64,000 nt of DNA from an uncultured Flaviramulus sp. (GCA_947501105.1 CANMUP010000002.1:496001-560000); one strand, 5' to 3'. Positions 28,434 to 37,508 are shown, numbered from the stretch's first letter. Made by a program: numbers and translations. Notes: generated by a model from the letters alone, not told the origin.

Positions 28434-28796
28434 ATGAGCAAAAAAACATTAGTCCTAGGAGCTTCATTAAAGCCAAATAGATACTCGAACTTTGTTATTC
28501 AAAAGCTTGTTAGTCAAGGATTTGAGGTTATGGCCTTTGGCTTAAAAGAGGGCGAGGTTGCAGGTGTTAATATTGATACAAAATTAATACAATACAAAAA
28601 TATAGACACAATAACTTTATATCTTAATTCTAAAAGACAGAAAGATTATTATGATTATATAGTTTCTTTAAACCCAAAGCGAGTTATTTTTAACCCTGGG
28701 ACAGAAAACCCAGAATTCTATAGCATTTTAAAAGAAAACAATATTTACTTTGAAGAAGCTTGCTCTTTAGTTTTGCTTTCTACTAATCAATATTAA
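28434..28796 (+). CDS. CoA-binding protein (YccU-like)
   Basis: 120-residue Rossmann-fold CoA_binding_2 protein. The nucleotide-binding start is TLVLGASLKPNRYSN (about 4-18), and IFNPGTENPEFY (about 86-97) is the second conserved block. Cytosolic; its role in the cell is unknown. A TATATTTG box (28401-28408) lies 25 bases upstream. Its 3' end overlaps the convergent symporter gene by 30 bp. Confidence 0.85.
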   Translation: MSKKTLVLGASLKPNRYSNFVIQKLVSQGFEVMAFGLKEGEVAGVNIDTKLIQYKNIDTITLYLNSKRQKDYYDYIVSLNPKRVIFNPGTENPEFYSILKENNIYFEEACSLVLLSTNQY

Positions 28797-30227
28797 ACCT
28801 ATAAAAGTAATTATACCATTAAGAGGTAAAATTTCCCAATGAAATTTATAGGCACCCAAAATACTTTCTGGTAAAGAGGTTATTATAAAGCTTAATGCAA
28901 TTGAGAGCAAAGCAACAATCCATGCATATTGGTCTTTTATTTGACGCTTTGTTAAAATACCAAAGGCAAACAAACCTAACAACGGACCGTAAGTATATGT
29001 AGCAAATTTAAATAAGTTACTTACCACATTGCCTTCAAGGTTATTAAATAGTATAACAACAAGTATTAATAAAACAGAAACACCAATATGCACTTTTTTA
29101 CGAAGCGGTTTTTGCTCTTCTTTGGGTTTTTTTTCTATGTTTAAAAAATCTACAGAAAAAGAAGTGGTTAATGATGTTAAAGCGCTATCTGCGCTACTGT
29201 AAGCTGCTGCAATTAAACCTATAAGAAAGGTTATAGATAAAGCACCGCCTAAATCTTGGTTCATGGCAATTTCAGGGAACAGTAAATCGGTTCTTGTTAT
29301 ATCGTTTACAACAGGTATTTGTAGGTTAAACTTATCGGCATAAATAAATAATAAAGCACCAAGAGATAAGAAAGCAAAATTTACAATAATAACTAAAGTA
29401 GCCATTGTAAACATGTTTTTTTGAGCTTCTTTTTTATTCTTACAGGTTAAGTTTTTTTGCATCATATCTTGATCTAATCCAGTCATGGCAATAGCAATAA
29501 AAATACCCCCAATAAAATATTTCCAAAAGTAAGTTGTGGCATTAGGATTATCAAAAAAGAAGATTTGACTTTTTGCAGAGAATGATTCGGATTTCAGCAT
29601 ACTAATTAAAGAGAAATCTAATTTTTGATTAATTAAATAAATACCAACGCCAACAGACACTAACATTGCTAGAGTCTGTAAAGTATCTGTCCAAATAATA
29701 GTTTTTATACCACCTCTATTAGTGTATAACCAGATTAATAAAATGGAAACTACAACAGTTAGCCAAAACGGAACACCAAGTTTTTCAAAGACTATATATT
29801 GCATAGATAAAGCCACTAAATATAATCTAAATGAAGCACCAGTGACTCTTGAAAGTAAGAAGAAAAACGCACCAGTTTTATAGCTTACTTTACCAAAACG
29901 CTGCTCTAAATACTGGTAAATTGAAGTTACGTTTAGCTTATAATACAGTGGAAGTAATATTAATATTATGAATATATACCCTACAAAAAAACCAAAAACA
30001 CCTTGCATGTAGGCAAATTGTTGACCGCCTATCATTCCTGGGACTGATATAAAAGTAACACCAGAAAGTGAGGCGCCAATCATTCCAAAAGCCACTAAAT
30101 ACCATGGTGATTGTTTTTTAGCCTTAAAAAAGACTTCGTTGCTATCATCCTTTCCTGTTAAATAAGATATTAAAATAAGTACTCCAAAATATGCAGCAAT
30201 AAGTAGAAGAATTTGTGTAGCAGTCAT
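28767..30227 (-). CDS. Sodium:solute symporter family protein
   Basis: 486-residue inner-membrane transporter with about 13 hydrophobic helices, of the SSS/SLC5 type that couples Na+ to solute uptake. Characteristic segments are GMIGASLSGVTFISVPG (helix 2), TIIWTDTLQTLAML, GLDQDMMQKNLTCK and AAYSSADSALTSL, the last contributing Na+-site serines. The solute is not deducible. It overlaps the convergent CoA-binding gene at its 3' end and is followed upstream by divergent recR. Confidence 0.92.
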   Translation of the reverse strand: MTATQILLLIAAYFGVLILISYLTGKDDSNEVFFKAKKQSPWYLVAFGMIGASLSGVTFISVPGMIGGQQFAYMQGVFGFFVGYIFIILILLPLYYKLNVTSIYQYLEQRFGKVSYKTGAFFFLLSRVTGASFRLYLVALSMQYIVFEKLGVPFWLTVVVSILLIWLYTNRGGIKTIIWTDTLQTLAMLVSVGVGIYLINQKLDFSLISMLKSESFSAKSQIFFFDNPNATTYFWKYFIGGIFIAIAMTGLDQDMMQKNLTCKNKKEAQKNMFTMATLVIIVNFAFLSLGALLFIYADKFNLQIPVVNDITRTDLLFPEIAMNQDLGGALSITFLIGLIAAAYSSADSALTSLTTSFSVDFLNIEKKPKEEQKPLRKKVHIGVSVLLILVVILFNNLEGNVVSNLFKFATYTYGPLLGLFAFGILTKRQIKDQYAWIVALLSIALSFIITSLPESILGAYKFHWEILPLNGIITFIGLILISRKQN

Positions 30228-30352
30228 AGATATCTATTTTTCAAGCTTTCAAATTACAAATATTAAACTTCAATTTCCAAATGTAGAGAGCGTTATTTAA
30301 AAGTGTTATTTAAAATTAGCGAAATTCATGTCTAAATAGTAAATTCGCAACC

Positions 30353-30970
30353 ATGGAGTTTTCTTCAAAATTGCTAGAACGTGCCGTTAACGAAATGTCT
30401 CAATTGCCTGGTATAGGTAAGCGTACAGCGTTGCGTTTAGTGTTGCATATGCTAAGGCAGCCTAAAGAACAAACTACAGCTCTTTCCGAAGCTTTACAAT
30501 CAATGCGAAGCAATGTGAAGTTTTGTAAATCTTGTCATAATATTAGTGATGTTGAACTTTGTGAAATTTGCTCAAACCCAAGCAGGAATGAAACTATTAT
30601 TTGTGTAGTTGAAGATATTAGAGATGTTATGGCTATTGAAAACACAAGCTCTTTTAAAGGTTTGTATCATGTTTTGGGTGGAAAAATATCACCAATGGAT
30701 GGTATAGGGCCACACGATTTAAATATAGAATCGTTAGTGGTAAAAGTAAAACAAGGGATTGTAAAGGAACTTATTTTTGCGTTAAGTTCTACAATGGAAG
30801 GCGATACAACCAACTTTTATATTTACAAACAAATTCAAGAATATAAAGTTATAACATCAACTATTGCACGAGGTATTTCGGTTGGAGATGAATTGGAGTA
30901 TGCCGACGAGATTACTTTAGGTAGAAGTATTGTAAATAGAATTCCGTTTGAAACCTCTCTAAAATTGTAA
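30353..30970 (+). CDS. recR: Recombination mediator protein RecR
   Basis: 205-residue member of the RecFOR pathway that loads RecA at gaps. The helix-hairpin-helix region [11 protein letters not shown] (about 19-29), a C4 zinc finger (CKSCH...CEIC, about 58-73), the Toprim domain (IICVVED..D) and the C-terminal Walker-B-like segment are all seen. Length is typical. The downstream gap of 185 bp separates it from the phosphoribosyltransferase gene. Confidence 0.96.
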   Translation: MEFSSKLLERAVNEMSQLPGIGKRTALRLVLHMLRQPKEQTTALSEALQSMRSNVKFCKSCHNISDVELCEICSNPSRNETIICVVEDIRDVMAIENTSSFKGLYHVLGGKISPMDGIGPHDLNIESLVVKVKQGIVKELIFALSSTMEGDTTNFYIYKQIQEYKVITSTIARGISVGDELEYADEITLGRSIVNRIPFETSLKL

Positions 30971-31007
30971 CTTCTATATTATTTAAGGTACGCTTAAAAA
31001 ATAAGAA

Positions 31008-31103
31008 ATGATTCTTCATGTAGATAAAGCAGTATTAAATGACGACTTAGAAGATAATAATAGTTATATTTCAAGTAGAGAAAATATAATTGATAATCTA
31101 TAA
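31008..31103 (+). CDS. Doubtful 31-residue ORF between recR and the PRTase gene
   Basis: ATG-to-TAA frame for an acidic peptide beginning MILHVDKAVLNDDLEDNN. No recognised family. It may be the remnant of a larger gene in this apparently accessory stretch, or chance. Confidence 0.2.
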   Translation: MILHVDKAVLNDDLEDNNSYISSRENIIDNL

Positions 31104-31155
31104 GTCTAAGGGTATAAAGATGAAAAGAGTTTAAAATTGCCCTTTATTTAATTAT

Positions 31156-31767
31156 ATGAAAGTAATAACACTAAATGCTATTGATTTTTTTGAAAAACTT
31201 GATGAGCTATCTAACAAAATAGATATTGTTCCAGATATTGTTGTCGAAGTGTTAAGTGCTGGTGGTTATCTTGGGAAAGCAATTAAGTCTGATAAAAAAT
31301 TTAATAAAGCTCAGTATAAACAAGTAAAAATTCAAAGAAGTGGAGAATACATAAAGCAAAGTTTTATTTTTAAGATTTTACTTAAAATATTGCCTTATAG
31401 TATTCTTAACAAATTAAGGCTTTATGAATCTAAAAAAGCAAAGGACTCTATTGGTAGGTTAAATTTAGATGAATTACAAAAAGAGAATATAAGTCTTGAT
31501 CATTTAGAGTTTTTACCTCAAAAAGCCGTTAAAAATATTCTAATTATAGATGATGCTATTGATACAGGAAAAACAATGCTTATTATAAAAAATAGCTTAC
31601 AAAAACAATTTCCAAAAGCAAACATAAAAACGGCTATTATATCTTGGACACTTGAAAATTCAATTATTAAACCCGATTTTTACATTTATAATAATATTTT
31701 AGTAAGATTTCCGTGGTCTAAAGATTATAAAGGTAAAGATTTTGAAGAAAAAAGTTTTAGTAGTTGA
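31156..31767 (+). CDS. Phosphoribosyltransferase-fold protein
   Basis: 203 residues. A type I PRTase PRPP-binding loop is clear near the C-terminus: NILIIDDAIDTGKTM (about 127-141), with preceding hydrophobics and DD acid pair. An N-terminal strand-loop DIVVEVLSAGGYLGKA (about 27-42) resembles the pyrophosphate loop. The long basic middle insertion (about 50-110, lysine-rich with FILKILLKILPY) is unusual and may contact a membrane or nucleic acid. It overlaps the HAD gene by 26 bases, so the two are co-translated. Confidence 0.75.
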   Translation: MKVITLNAIDFFEKLDELSNKIDIVPDIVVEVLSAGGYLGKAIKSDKKFNKAQYKQVKIQRSGEYIKQSFIFKILLKILPYSILNKLRLYESKKAKDSIGRLNLDELQKENISLDHLEFLPQKAVKNILIIDDAIDTGKTMLIIKNSLQKQFPKANIKTAIISWTLENSIIKPDFYIYNNILVRFPWSKDYKGKDFEEKSFSS

Positions 31768-32362
31768 TTTGGATGGAACATTGTTTAGTATAAATACGTT
31801 TCATCACTTTATTAAATACCTTATTTTTAAATCTATTAGAGGGTTTAATATGCTGTTGTTGTTTAAGTTAATTTTAGCGGTTTCTTCTCGATTATTTCTA
31901 ACACATGCAAAAATGAAGTTTTATGTTTTAAACATAATAAAGCATAGAACAGATATAGATTTTAATGAATTTGTAAATACTATTTCTACCAAAAAAAGAG
32001 AATTAGCTGTATTGCAAGACTCAAGTTTTGATATTAAAATATTAGCTACTGCAGCTCCATCTTGTTATGCGAACATTATAGCAAGGAACAACTATTTTCA
32101 TAAGTGTTTGGGAACCGATTTTTCAGACTCAAACTATAAACCATCTTTCGAGAATAGTAAAATTATTAAAAAGAATAATGTTATGAGTTATTTGTCTAAT
32201 CTGAATATTAATCATATAGATGTCTTAGTAACGGATAGTATTGATGATTTTCCTTTAGTAGAACTAGCAACTCAAAACATAATAGTTAACCCTAGGGAAA
32301 GTTTTGTGAAACTATTAAAACAAAAATCAATTTCTTTTGAAGTAATACCGCAAAGACCTTAA
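31742..32362 (+). CDS. HAD-superfamily hydrolase paired with a PRTase
   Basis: 206 residues beginning at TTG 31742, which places the catalytic motif VVDLDGTLFS (DxDGT) at residues 7-16; no ATG fits. A hydrophobic cap follows (FHHFIKYLIF...LLLFKLILAV, about 20-55), as in HAD phosphatases acting on lipid-linked or membrane substrates. Motif II may be ATAAPS (about 102) and motif IV VLVTDSIDDFPLV (about 161). The 26-base overlap with the PRTase gene suggests a joint pathway, for instance phosphoribosyl transfer followed by dephosphorylation; this is inference. Confidence 0.75.
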   Translation: MKKKVLVVDLDGTLFSINTFHHFIKYLIFKSIRGFNMLLLFKLILAVSSRLFLTHAKMKFYVLNIIKHRTDIDFNEFVNTISTKKRELAVLQDSSFDIKILATAAPSCYANIIARNNYFHKCLGTDFSDSNYKPSFENSKIIKKNNVMSYLSNLNINHIDVLVTDSIDDFPLVELATQNIIVNPRESFVKLLKQKSISFEVIPQRP

Positions 32363-32438
32363 CTTTGCAAAGGTATTCTGTAGTATTAATAAATTTCATT
32401 TTAATGGGAATAATTTAAAAAAATCAATGATTTTTTAT

Positions 32439-32446
32439 TAATTTTG
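32439..32446 (+). promoter_or_regulatory. -7 box upstream of the E2 gene
   Basis: TAATTTTG, 37 bases before the ATG at 32484; no evident -33 TTG. Confidence 0.4.
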
Positions 32447-32483
32447 CAAACTAAAATTAAAAAACAAGGATTACATTATTGAT

Positions 32484-33803
32484 ATGGCAAAGTTTGAACT
32501 TAAATTACCGAAAATGGGAGAAAGTGTTGCTGAGGCAACTATAACCTCTTGGTTAAAAGAAGTTGGAGATACTATTGAGCTAGATGAGGCAATTTTAGAG
32601 ATTGCCACAGATAAAGTAGATAGTGAGGTGCCAAGTGAAGTTGATGGTGTTTTAGTTGAAAAACGTTTCAATGTAGATGATGTTGTACAAGTTGGACAAG
32701 TCATTGCAGTAATAGAAATAGAAGGTGAAGATGTTCCTGATGTTCAATCTTCTAATGTTGAAATCGAAAAATCTGAAACAGTAGCGGTAGAACAAGTAAC
32801 ACAAACTATAGCGGTGGCGAAAGAAACTGTTGCTCCAGTTAGTTCAAGCGATGATCGTTTTTATTCACCATTAGTTAAAAATATTGCTAAGCAAGAAGGT
32901 GTTTCTCAAAACGAGTTAGATGCTATTGTTGGCTCTGGTAAAGACGGGCGTGTTACTAAAAACGATATTCTAAATTATATAGAAAATAGAGGCTCTGCTA
33001 AAAAAGATGTAGTACATGTTGCAGAAACTGTAAAACCTGTTGCAAAAACTGATGCTCAAGCTAAAGCAGCACCGGCACCGGTAGTTTCAAATGGAGAAGA
33101 TGAGATTATAGAAATGACAAGAATGGGCAAGCTCATTGCGCATCATATGGTGGAATCGGTACAAACATCTGCACATGTTCAAAGTTTTATTGAAGCCGAT
33201 GTTACTAAAATATGGAATTGGAGAAAGAAAGTGAAAGATGGTTTTATGAAGCGTGAAGGTGAGAATTTAACCTTTACACCAATCTTTATGGAAGCTATTG
33301 CAAAAGCGTTGCGCGATTTTCCAATGATGAATATTTCTATCCAAGGTGATACTATTGTAAAGAAGAAGAATATTAACTTAGGTATGGCAGCTTCGTTGGC
33401 AGATGGTAATTTAATTGTGCCAGTTATAAAAAATGCCGATCAACTTAATTTAGTAGGAATAACAAAGCAAGTTAACGATTTAGCTAATCGTGCACGAGCT
33501 AATCAGTTAAAGCCAGACGATATACAAGGTGGGACTTATACGGTTACAAATGTGGGAACATTTGGAAGTATTATGGGAACGCCAATTATTAATCAACCAC
33601 AAGTCGGTATTTTAGCTTTAGGAGCTATACGTAAAGTGCCAGCAGTTATTGAAACCCCAGAAGGAGATTTTATTGGCATTCGTTACAAAATGTTCTTGTC
33701 GCATTCTTATGATCACCGTGTTGTAAATGGCGCTCTTGGCGGACAGTTTGTAAAAGCAGTTAAAGATTATTTAGAAGCTTGGGATAGTAATAGAGAAATA
33801 TAA
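32484..33803 (+). CDS. 2-oxo acid dehydrogenase E2 (dihydrolipoamide acyltransferase)
   Basis: 439 residues: lipoyl domain (1-78) with the lipoylated lysine in IATDKVDSE (Lys44), an Ala/Val/Glu-rich linker, the E3/E1-binding domain (about 128-167, FYSPLVKNIAKQEGV...GSGKDGRVTKNDI), and the C-terminal acyltransferase domain (about 205-435). The active-site motif normally DHRxxDG reads DHRVVNG, with Asn415 in place of Asp and the catalytic histidine (411) intact. No E1 or E3 gene is adjacent. Specificity (branched-chain, pyruvate or 2-oxoglutarate) is not settled by sequence alone; branched-chain-type is my preference. Confidence 0.9.
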   Translation: MAKFELKLPKMGESVAEATITSWLKEVGDTIELDEAILEIATDKVDSEVPSEVDGVLVEKRFNVDDVVQVGQVIAVIEIEGEDVPDVQSSNVEIEKSETVAVEQVTQTIAVAKETVAPVSSSDDRFYSPLVKNIAKQEGVSQNELDAIVGSGKDGRVTKNDILNYIENRGSAKKDVVHVAETVKPVAKTDAQAKAAPAPVVSNGEDEIIEMTRMGKLIAHHMVESVQTSAHVQSFIEADVTKIWNWRKKVKDGFMKREGENLTFTPIFMEAIAKALRDFPMMNISIQGDTIVKKKNINLGMAASLADGNLIVPVIKNADQLNLVGITKQVNDLANRARANQLKPDDIQGGTYTVTNVGTFGSIMGTPIINQPQVGILALGAIRKVPAVIETPEGDFIGIRYKMFLSHSYDHRVVNGALGGQFVKAVKDYLEAWDSNREI

Positions 33804-33823
33804 TTATTACGAATTTATAATAT

Positions 33824-33855
33824 AAAAACCAACCATTTTAAAGGTTGGTTTTTTG
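33824..33855 (+). terminator. Terminator of the E2 gene
   Basis: 11-bp stem aaaaaccaacc (33824-33834) / ggttggttttt (33843-33853), then a T-rich run. Confidence 0.85.
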
Positions 33856-33907
33856 TTTTTTACAGGTTTGTAATTTAGTATCTTTACACTTCAATTAAAT
33901 AAATTAA

Positions 33908-34684
33908 ATGCAATTAAGCTTAACAAAACCTATCTGTTTTTTCGATTTAGAAACTACAGGAATAAACATTACAAAAGACCGTATTGTAGAAATTTCAATA
34001 CTTAAAGTGCACCCTAACGGAAAAGAAGAAAGCAAAACGTGGTTGGTAAACCCAGAAATGCCAATTCCTAAAGAAGTAATAGAAATTCACGGTATTTCTG
34101 ATGCCGATGTTGCCGACAAACCTACGTTTAAAAAATTGGCTAAAGAAGTGTATAATATGATAAAGGATTCTGATTTAGGAGGTTTTAATTCTAACAGATT
34201 TGATATTCCGCTTTTAGCAGAAGAAATGCTACGTGCTGAGATTGATTTCGATATGAAAAATTGTTTATCAATTGATGTGCAAACTATTTTTCATAAAATG
34301 GAACAACGTACATTAAGCGCTGCATATAAATTTTATTGTGATAAAAACTTAGATGGAGCTCATAGTGCAGAGGCTGATACCAATGCGACTTACGAGGTTT
34401 TAAAAGCTCAAATTGCTAAATATGATGAAGTAGAAAATAACACCAAGTTTTTAGCGGAATTTAGTTCACGTAAAAAGTTTGCCGATTTTGCGGGATTTAT
34501 TACATATAATAAAGAAGGTGTAGAGTGTTTTTCTTTTGGCAAGCATAAAGGTAAGTTGGTAACCGAGGTTTTAGAAAAAGAACCAGGGTATTTTGGATGG
34601 TTACTTAATGCTGATTTTCCTTTATACACCAAAAAAGTACTAACGGCAATAAAATTAAAAAACTTTAATAATAAATTGGGATAA
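33908..34684 (+). CDS. DnaQ-like 3'-5' exonuclease with DUF3820-like C-terminal module
   Basis: 258 residues. DEDDh exonuclease domain (about 5-170): ExoI FDLETTG (10-16), ExoII around FNSNRFDIPLL, ExoIII GAHSAEADTNAT with the catalytic His. After a linker, a module with FSFGKHKGK and PGYFGWLL (about 208-235) resembles DUF3820. A similar lone DUF3820 protein is encoded at 59564. Probable DNA repair or RNA trimming role. A family A repeat separates it from the FAH gene. Confidence 0.88.
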   Translation: MQLSLTKPICFFDLETTGINITKDRIVEISILKVHPNGKEESKTWLVNPEMPIPKEVIEIHGISDADVADKPTFKKLAKEVYNMIKDSDLGGFNSNRFDIPLLAEEMLRAEIDFDMKNCLSIDVQTIFHKMEQRTLSAAYKFYCDKNLDGAHSAEADTNATYEVLKAQIAKYDEVENNTKFLAEFSSRKKFADFAGFITYNKEGVECFSFGKHKGKLVTEVLEKEPGYFGWLLNADFPLYTKKVLTAIKLKNFNNKLG

Positions 34685-34687
34685 TCT

Positions 34688-34720
34688 TGTCATTCCTGCG
34701 AAGACAGGAATCTCATTAAT
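34688..34720. repeat. Interspersed palindromic repeat, family A, copy 2
   Basis: tgtcattcctgcgaagacag with stem attcctg (34692-34698) / caggaat (34705-34711), then ctcattaat. It fills the 43-bp gap between two same-strand genes. Confidence 0.75.
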
Positions 34721-34727
34721 AAAAGTT

Positions 34728-35339
34728 ATGAAGTTAATCTGCATCGGAAGAAATTACACCGAACATATCAAAGAATTAGAAAACGAAAGGCCTTCAGATC
34801 CAGTTGTTTTTCTAAAGCCAGACACAGCTATTCTTCTTAAAAAGCAACCTTTTTTTATTCCAGATTTTTCAAATGATGTGCATCACGAAGTTGAGATTCT
34901 GGTTAAAATAAACAGGGTAGGTAAGTATATCGATAAAAAATTTGCGCATAAATATTATAAAGAAATTGGATTAGGAATAGATTTTACAGCTCGCGATTTA
35001 CAAAGCCAATTAAAAACAAAAGGATTGCCTTGGGAAAAATCTAAAGCGTTTGATGGATCAGCGGTTATAGGTAATTGGCTCTCTACTGAGGAGCTTAAAA
35101 ATGTTGATGATATAAATTTTACTTTGCAAAAAAATGATGTAATTATTCAGCAAGGTAATACAAGCCATATGTTGTGGAAAATTGATGAATTAATAGAATA
35201 TGTCTCAAAATATTTTACTTTAAAGATTGGAGATATTATATTTACAGGCACGCCAGCAGGAGTTGGCAAAGTTATTGCAAATGACAAACTAAAAGGATTT
35301 ATAGAAGACAAAGAAATGTTTTCAATAATAGTAAAATAA
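34728..35339 (+). CDS. Fumarylacetoacetate hydrolase family protein
   Basis: 203 residues, the short FAH form that acts as an acylpyruvate hydrolase or oxaloacetate decarboxylase in characterised relatives. Metal ligands are in HHEVEILVKI (Glu pair, about 62-71) and DFTARDLQ (Asp, about 86). The substrate loop GTPAGVGK lies near the C-terminus. Cytosolic. The stop is followed directly by the Hpt gene's ATG, and cinA overlaps in turn, so FAH-Hpt-cinA form an operon. Confidence 0.9.
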   Translation: MKLICIGRNYTEHIKELENERPSDPVVFLKPDTAILLKKQPFFIPDFSNDVHHEVEILVKINRVGKYIDKKFAHKYYKEIGLGIDFTARDLQSQLKTKGLPWEKSKAFDGSAVIGNWLSTEELKNVDDINFTLQKNDVIIQQGNTSHMLWKIDELIEYVSKYFTLKIGDIIFTGTPAGVGKVIANDKLKGFIEDKEMFSIIVK

Positions 35340-35681
35340 ATGGAACAACATTACAAATTATTTAGAGTACGTGAATTAGCTGATAACGACGAAGATTTTG
35401 TTACAACATTGGCTGAAACTTTTTTAGAAGAAGTTTCGGTTGATGCAGATCGATTAAAAAAAGCGGTAGCAGAAAAAGACTATCAAGAAGCATATCAGGC
35501 GGCTCATAAAATGAAACCTACAGTAGATTTGTTTGAATTAGGAATACTTGATATCTTAATTGAAGTTCAGGATTGGGGTAAATTCACTAAAACAGATTTA
35601 GATATTAAACCTCAATTAGATGCTGTTATAACTGCAGTTGATAACGCATTAGCTGAAATTAAGTCTGATTTTAATTTATAA
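35340..35681 (+). CDS. Hpt (histidine phosphotransfer) domain protein
   Basis: 113-residue four-helix bundle. The phosphorylatable histidine is in AAHKMKPTVDLF (His about 58), with the K-x2-x2 pattern of Hpt proteins. It would relay phosphate between a hybrid sensor kinase and a response regulator; no kinase is encoded nearby. Its start abuts the FAH stop, and the last base of its stop codon is the first base of cinA. Confidence 0.85.
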   Translation: MEQHYKLFRVRELADNDEDFVTTLAETFLEEVSVDADRLKKAVAEKDYQEAYQAAHKMKPTVDLFELGILDILIEVQDWGKFTKTDLDIKPQLDAVITAVDNALAEIKSDFNL

Positions 35682-36934
35682 TGCAAGCTGAAATAATTAC
35701 CATTGGCGATGAATTGCTTATTGGGCAAGTAACAGATACTAATTCGGTATTTATAGCCAAAGCACTTAATAAAATTGGAGTTTCAGTTTATCAAATTACT
35801 TCTATACAAGATGATAAATCCCATATTCTTAAAGCTTTAAAAGAAGCTCAAGAAAACGCAGATATTATTATTTTAACTGGTGGATTGGGGCCAACAAAAG
35901 ATGATATTACCAAAAAAACTATTGCCGAATATTTTGATGATACATTAGTACGTGATGCTTCAGTTATAAAAAACATTGAGCATTTATGGGAGCAATATAT
36001 TAAACAACCACTTACTCAAGTAAATAAAGATCAAGCATTAGTGCCATCAAAATCTACGGTATTAATGAACAAATTGGGTAGCGCTCCTGGGATGTGGATT
36101 GAAGAAAACAATAAAGTATTTGTTTCGCTTCCTGGTGTGCCTTTTGAAATGAAGGGTTTAATAGAAAATGAAGTAATTCCAAAGTTAAAAGACACATTTA
36201 ATTGTCCATTTATATTACATAAAACCTTATTAGTTTATGGTGTTGGCGAAAGTTCGCTTGCCGCTAGAATTGAATCTTGGGAAGATGCATTACCCGATTA
36301 TGTTAAACTAGCATATTTACCAAATTTAGGAAAAGTAAGATTGCGATTGTCTGCAAAAGGATTTGACAAAGAAATTATAGAAAACGAGGTAAATCAACAA
36401 ATTGAAAAGTTATTGCCTTTAATTAAAGACGAATTTTTTGGTTTTGAGGATGACGATGATTCTATTGAAGTAATTATAGGAAGGCAATTAGTTAAATTGA
36501 AGCAAACATTGGCAGTAGCCGAAAGTTGTACTGGCGGAAAAATTGCGCAACAAATTACATCAAACGCGGGTTCATCAGCATATTTTAAAGGCGGGTTAGT
36601 AACCTATGCTACGCAATCAAAAATAGATGTTTTAGGCGTTACAAAAAACGTTATTGATGCACATTCTGTTGTAAGTGCCCAAGTGGCAGAGTCTATGGCA
36701 AAAAATGCATTACAATTATTTAATACAGATTATGCTATTGCAACTACGGGAAATGCTGGTCCAGAAAAAGGAGATTCTAATGCCGAAGTTGGTACAGTTT
36801 TTATTGCCATAGCTACAAAAACAAATGTTTTTTCAGAAGTATTTAATATGGGAAATCATCGTGTAAAAGTTGTAAATAAAGCGGTAAATAAAGCATTCGA
36901 AATGCTTCAAAAAGAAATTTTAAAAAATAGATAA
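35681..36934 (+). CDS. cinA: CinA-family protein (competence/damage-inducible; NMN deamidase-related)
   Basis: 417 residues with two domains: an N-terminal MoaB/MogA-like domain (ITIGDELLIGQVTDTNS, ...LTGGLGPTKDD; about 1-170), linked to ADP-ribose pyrophosphatase activity in relatives, and a C-terminal PncC nicotinamide-nucleotide amidase domain (AVAESCTGGKIAQQ...TGNAGPEKGD; about 255-415). It recycles pyridine nucleotides. Translationally coupled to the Hpt gene by an overlap of one base. Confidence 0.93.
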   Translation: MQAEIITIGDELLIGQVTDTNSVFIAKALNKIGVSVYQITSIQDDKSHILKALKEAQENADIIILTGGLGPTKDDITKKTIAEYFDDTLVRDASVIKNIEHLWEQYIKQPLTQVNKDQALVPSKSTVLMNKLGSAPGMWIEENNKVFVSLPGVPFEMKGLIENEVIPKLKDTFNCPFILHKTLLVYGVGESSLAARIESWEDALPDYVKLAYLPNLGKVRLRLSAKGFDKEIIENEVNQQIEKLLPLIKDEFFGFEDDDDSIEVIIGRQLVKLKQTLAVAESCTGGKIAQQITSNAGSSAYFKGGLVTYATQSKIDVLGVTKNVIDAHSVVSAQVAESMAKNALQLFNTDYAIATTGNAGPEKGDSNAEVGTVFIAIATKTNVFSEVFNMGNHRVKVVNKAVNKAFEMLQKEILKNR

Positions 36935-36942
36935 AAATTAGG

Positions 36943-36972
36943 TTGTCATAATATAAAGAATTTGTATATTTG
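36943..36972 (+). promoter_or_regulatory. Predicted promoter of the rpmB-rpmG-DUF4295 operon
   Basis: TTG (36943-36945), 19-base spacer, TATATTTG (36965-36972): an exact fit to the Bacteroidota promoter, as expected for highly expressed ribosomal genes. Confidence 0.8.
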
Positions 36973-37013
36973 CACCTCGATTTTAAGCAACAAAAAATTT
37001 AAAGTTATAAATA

Positions 37014-37250
37014 ATGTCAAGAGTTTGTGAACTTACAGGAAAGAAGGCAATGGTTGGAAACAACGTGTCTCATGCAATGAACAGAACTAAACGCAAGTTT
37101 AACGCGAATTTAGTTAAGAAACGTTTTTACATTCCAGAAGATGAAAGCTGGGTAACTTTAAAGGTTTCTACATCTGCTTTAAAAACTATTAATAAAATTG
37201 GTATTTCTGCAGCAATTAAAGAAGCAAAATCTAAAGGATTTTATAAATAA
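37014..37250 (+). CDS. rpmB: 50S ribosomal protein L28
   Basis: 78 residues, the full length for bL28, starting SRVCELTGKKAMVGNNVSH and rich in Lys/Arg. First gene of a three-gene ribosomal operon with a strong promoter. Confidence 0.97.
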   Translation: MSRVCELTGKKAMVGNNVSHAMNRTKRKFNANLVKKRFYIPEDESWVTLKVSTSALKTINKIGISAAIKEAKSKGFYK

Positions 37251-37276
37251 TAGCTGTATTTAATAAGTAAAAAGAC

Positions 37277-37459
37277 ATGGCAAAGAAAGGCAATAGAATA
37301 CAAGTAATATTAGAATGTACAGAGCATAAAGAGTCTGGACAACCAGGAACTTCTCGTTACATTACTACAAAAAACAAAAAAAATACGCCAGATAGAATGG
37401 AAATTAAAAAATTCAACCCTATCCTTAAGCGTATGACAGTTCATAAAGAAATTAAATAA
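37277..37459 (+). CDS. rpmG: 50S ribosomal protein L33
   Basis: 60 residues with the bL33 signature [19 protein letters not shown]. The zinc-type CxxC pairs seen in some L33 forms are absent (only one Cys), so this is the zinc-free type. Located 26 bp after rpmB and followed by the DUF4295 gene. Confidence 0.96.
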   Translation: MAKKGNRIQVILECTEHKESGQPGTSRYITTKNKKNTPDRMEIKKFNPILKRMTVHKEIK

Positions 37460-37508
37460 TTAGAAATTTTAAGTAATAAAAATTTCAAATAAAGCATATA
37501 GATAGGTC

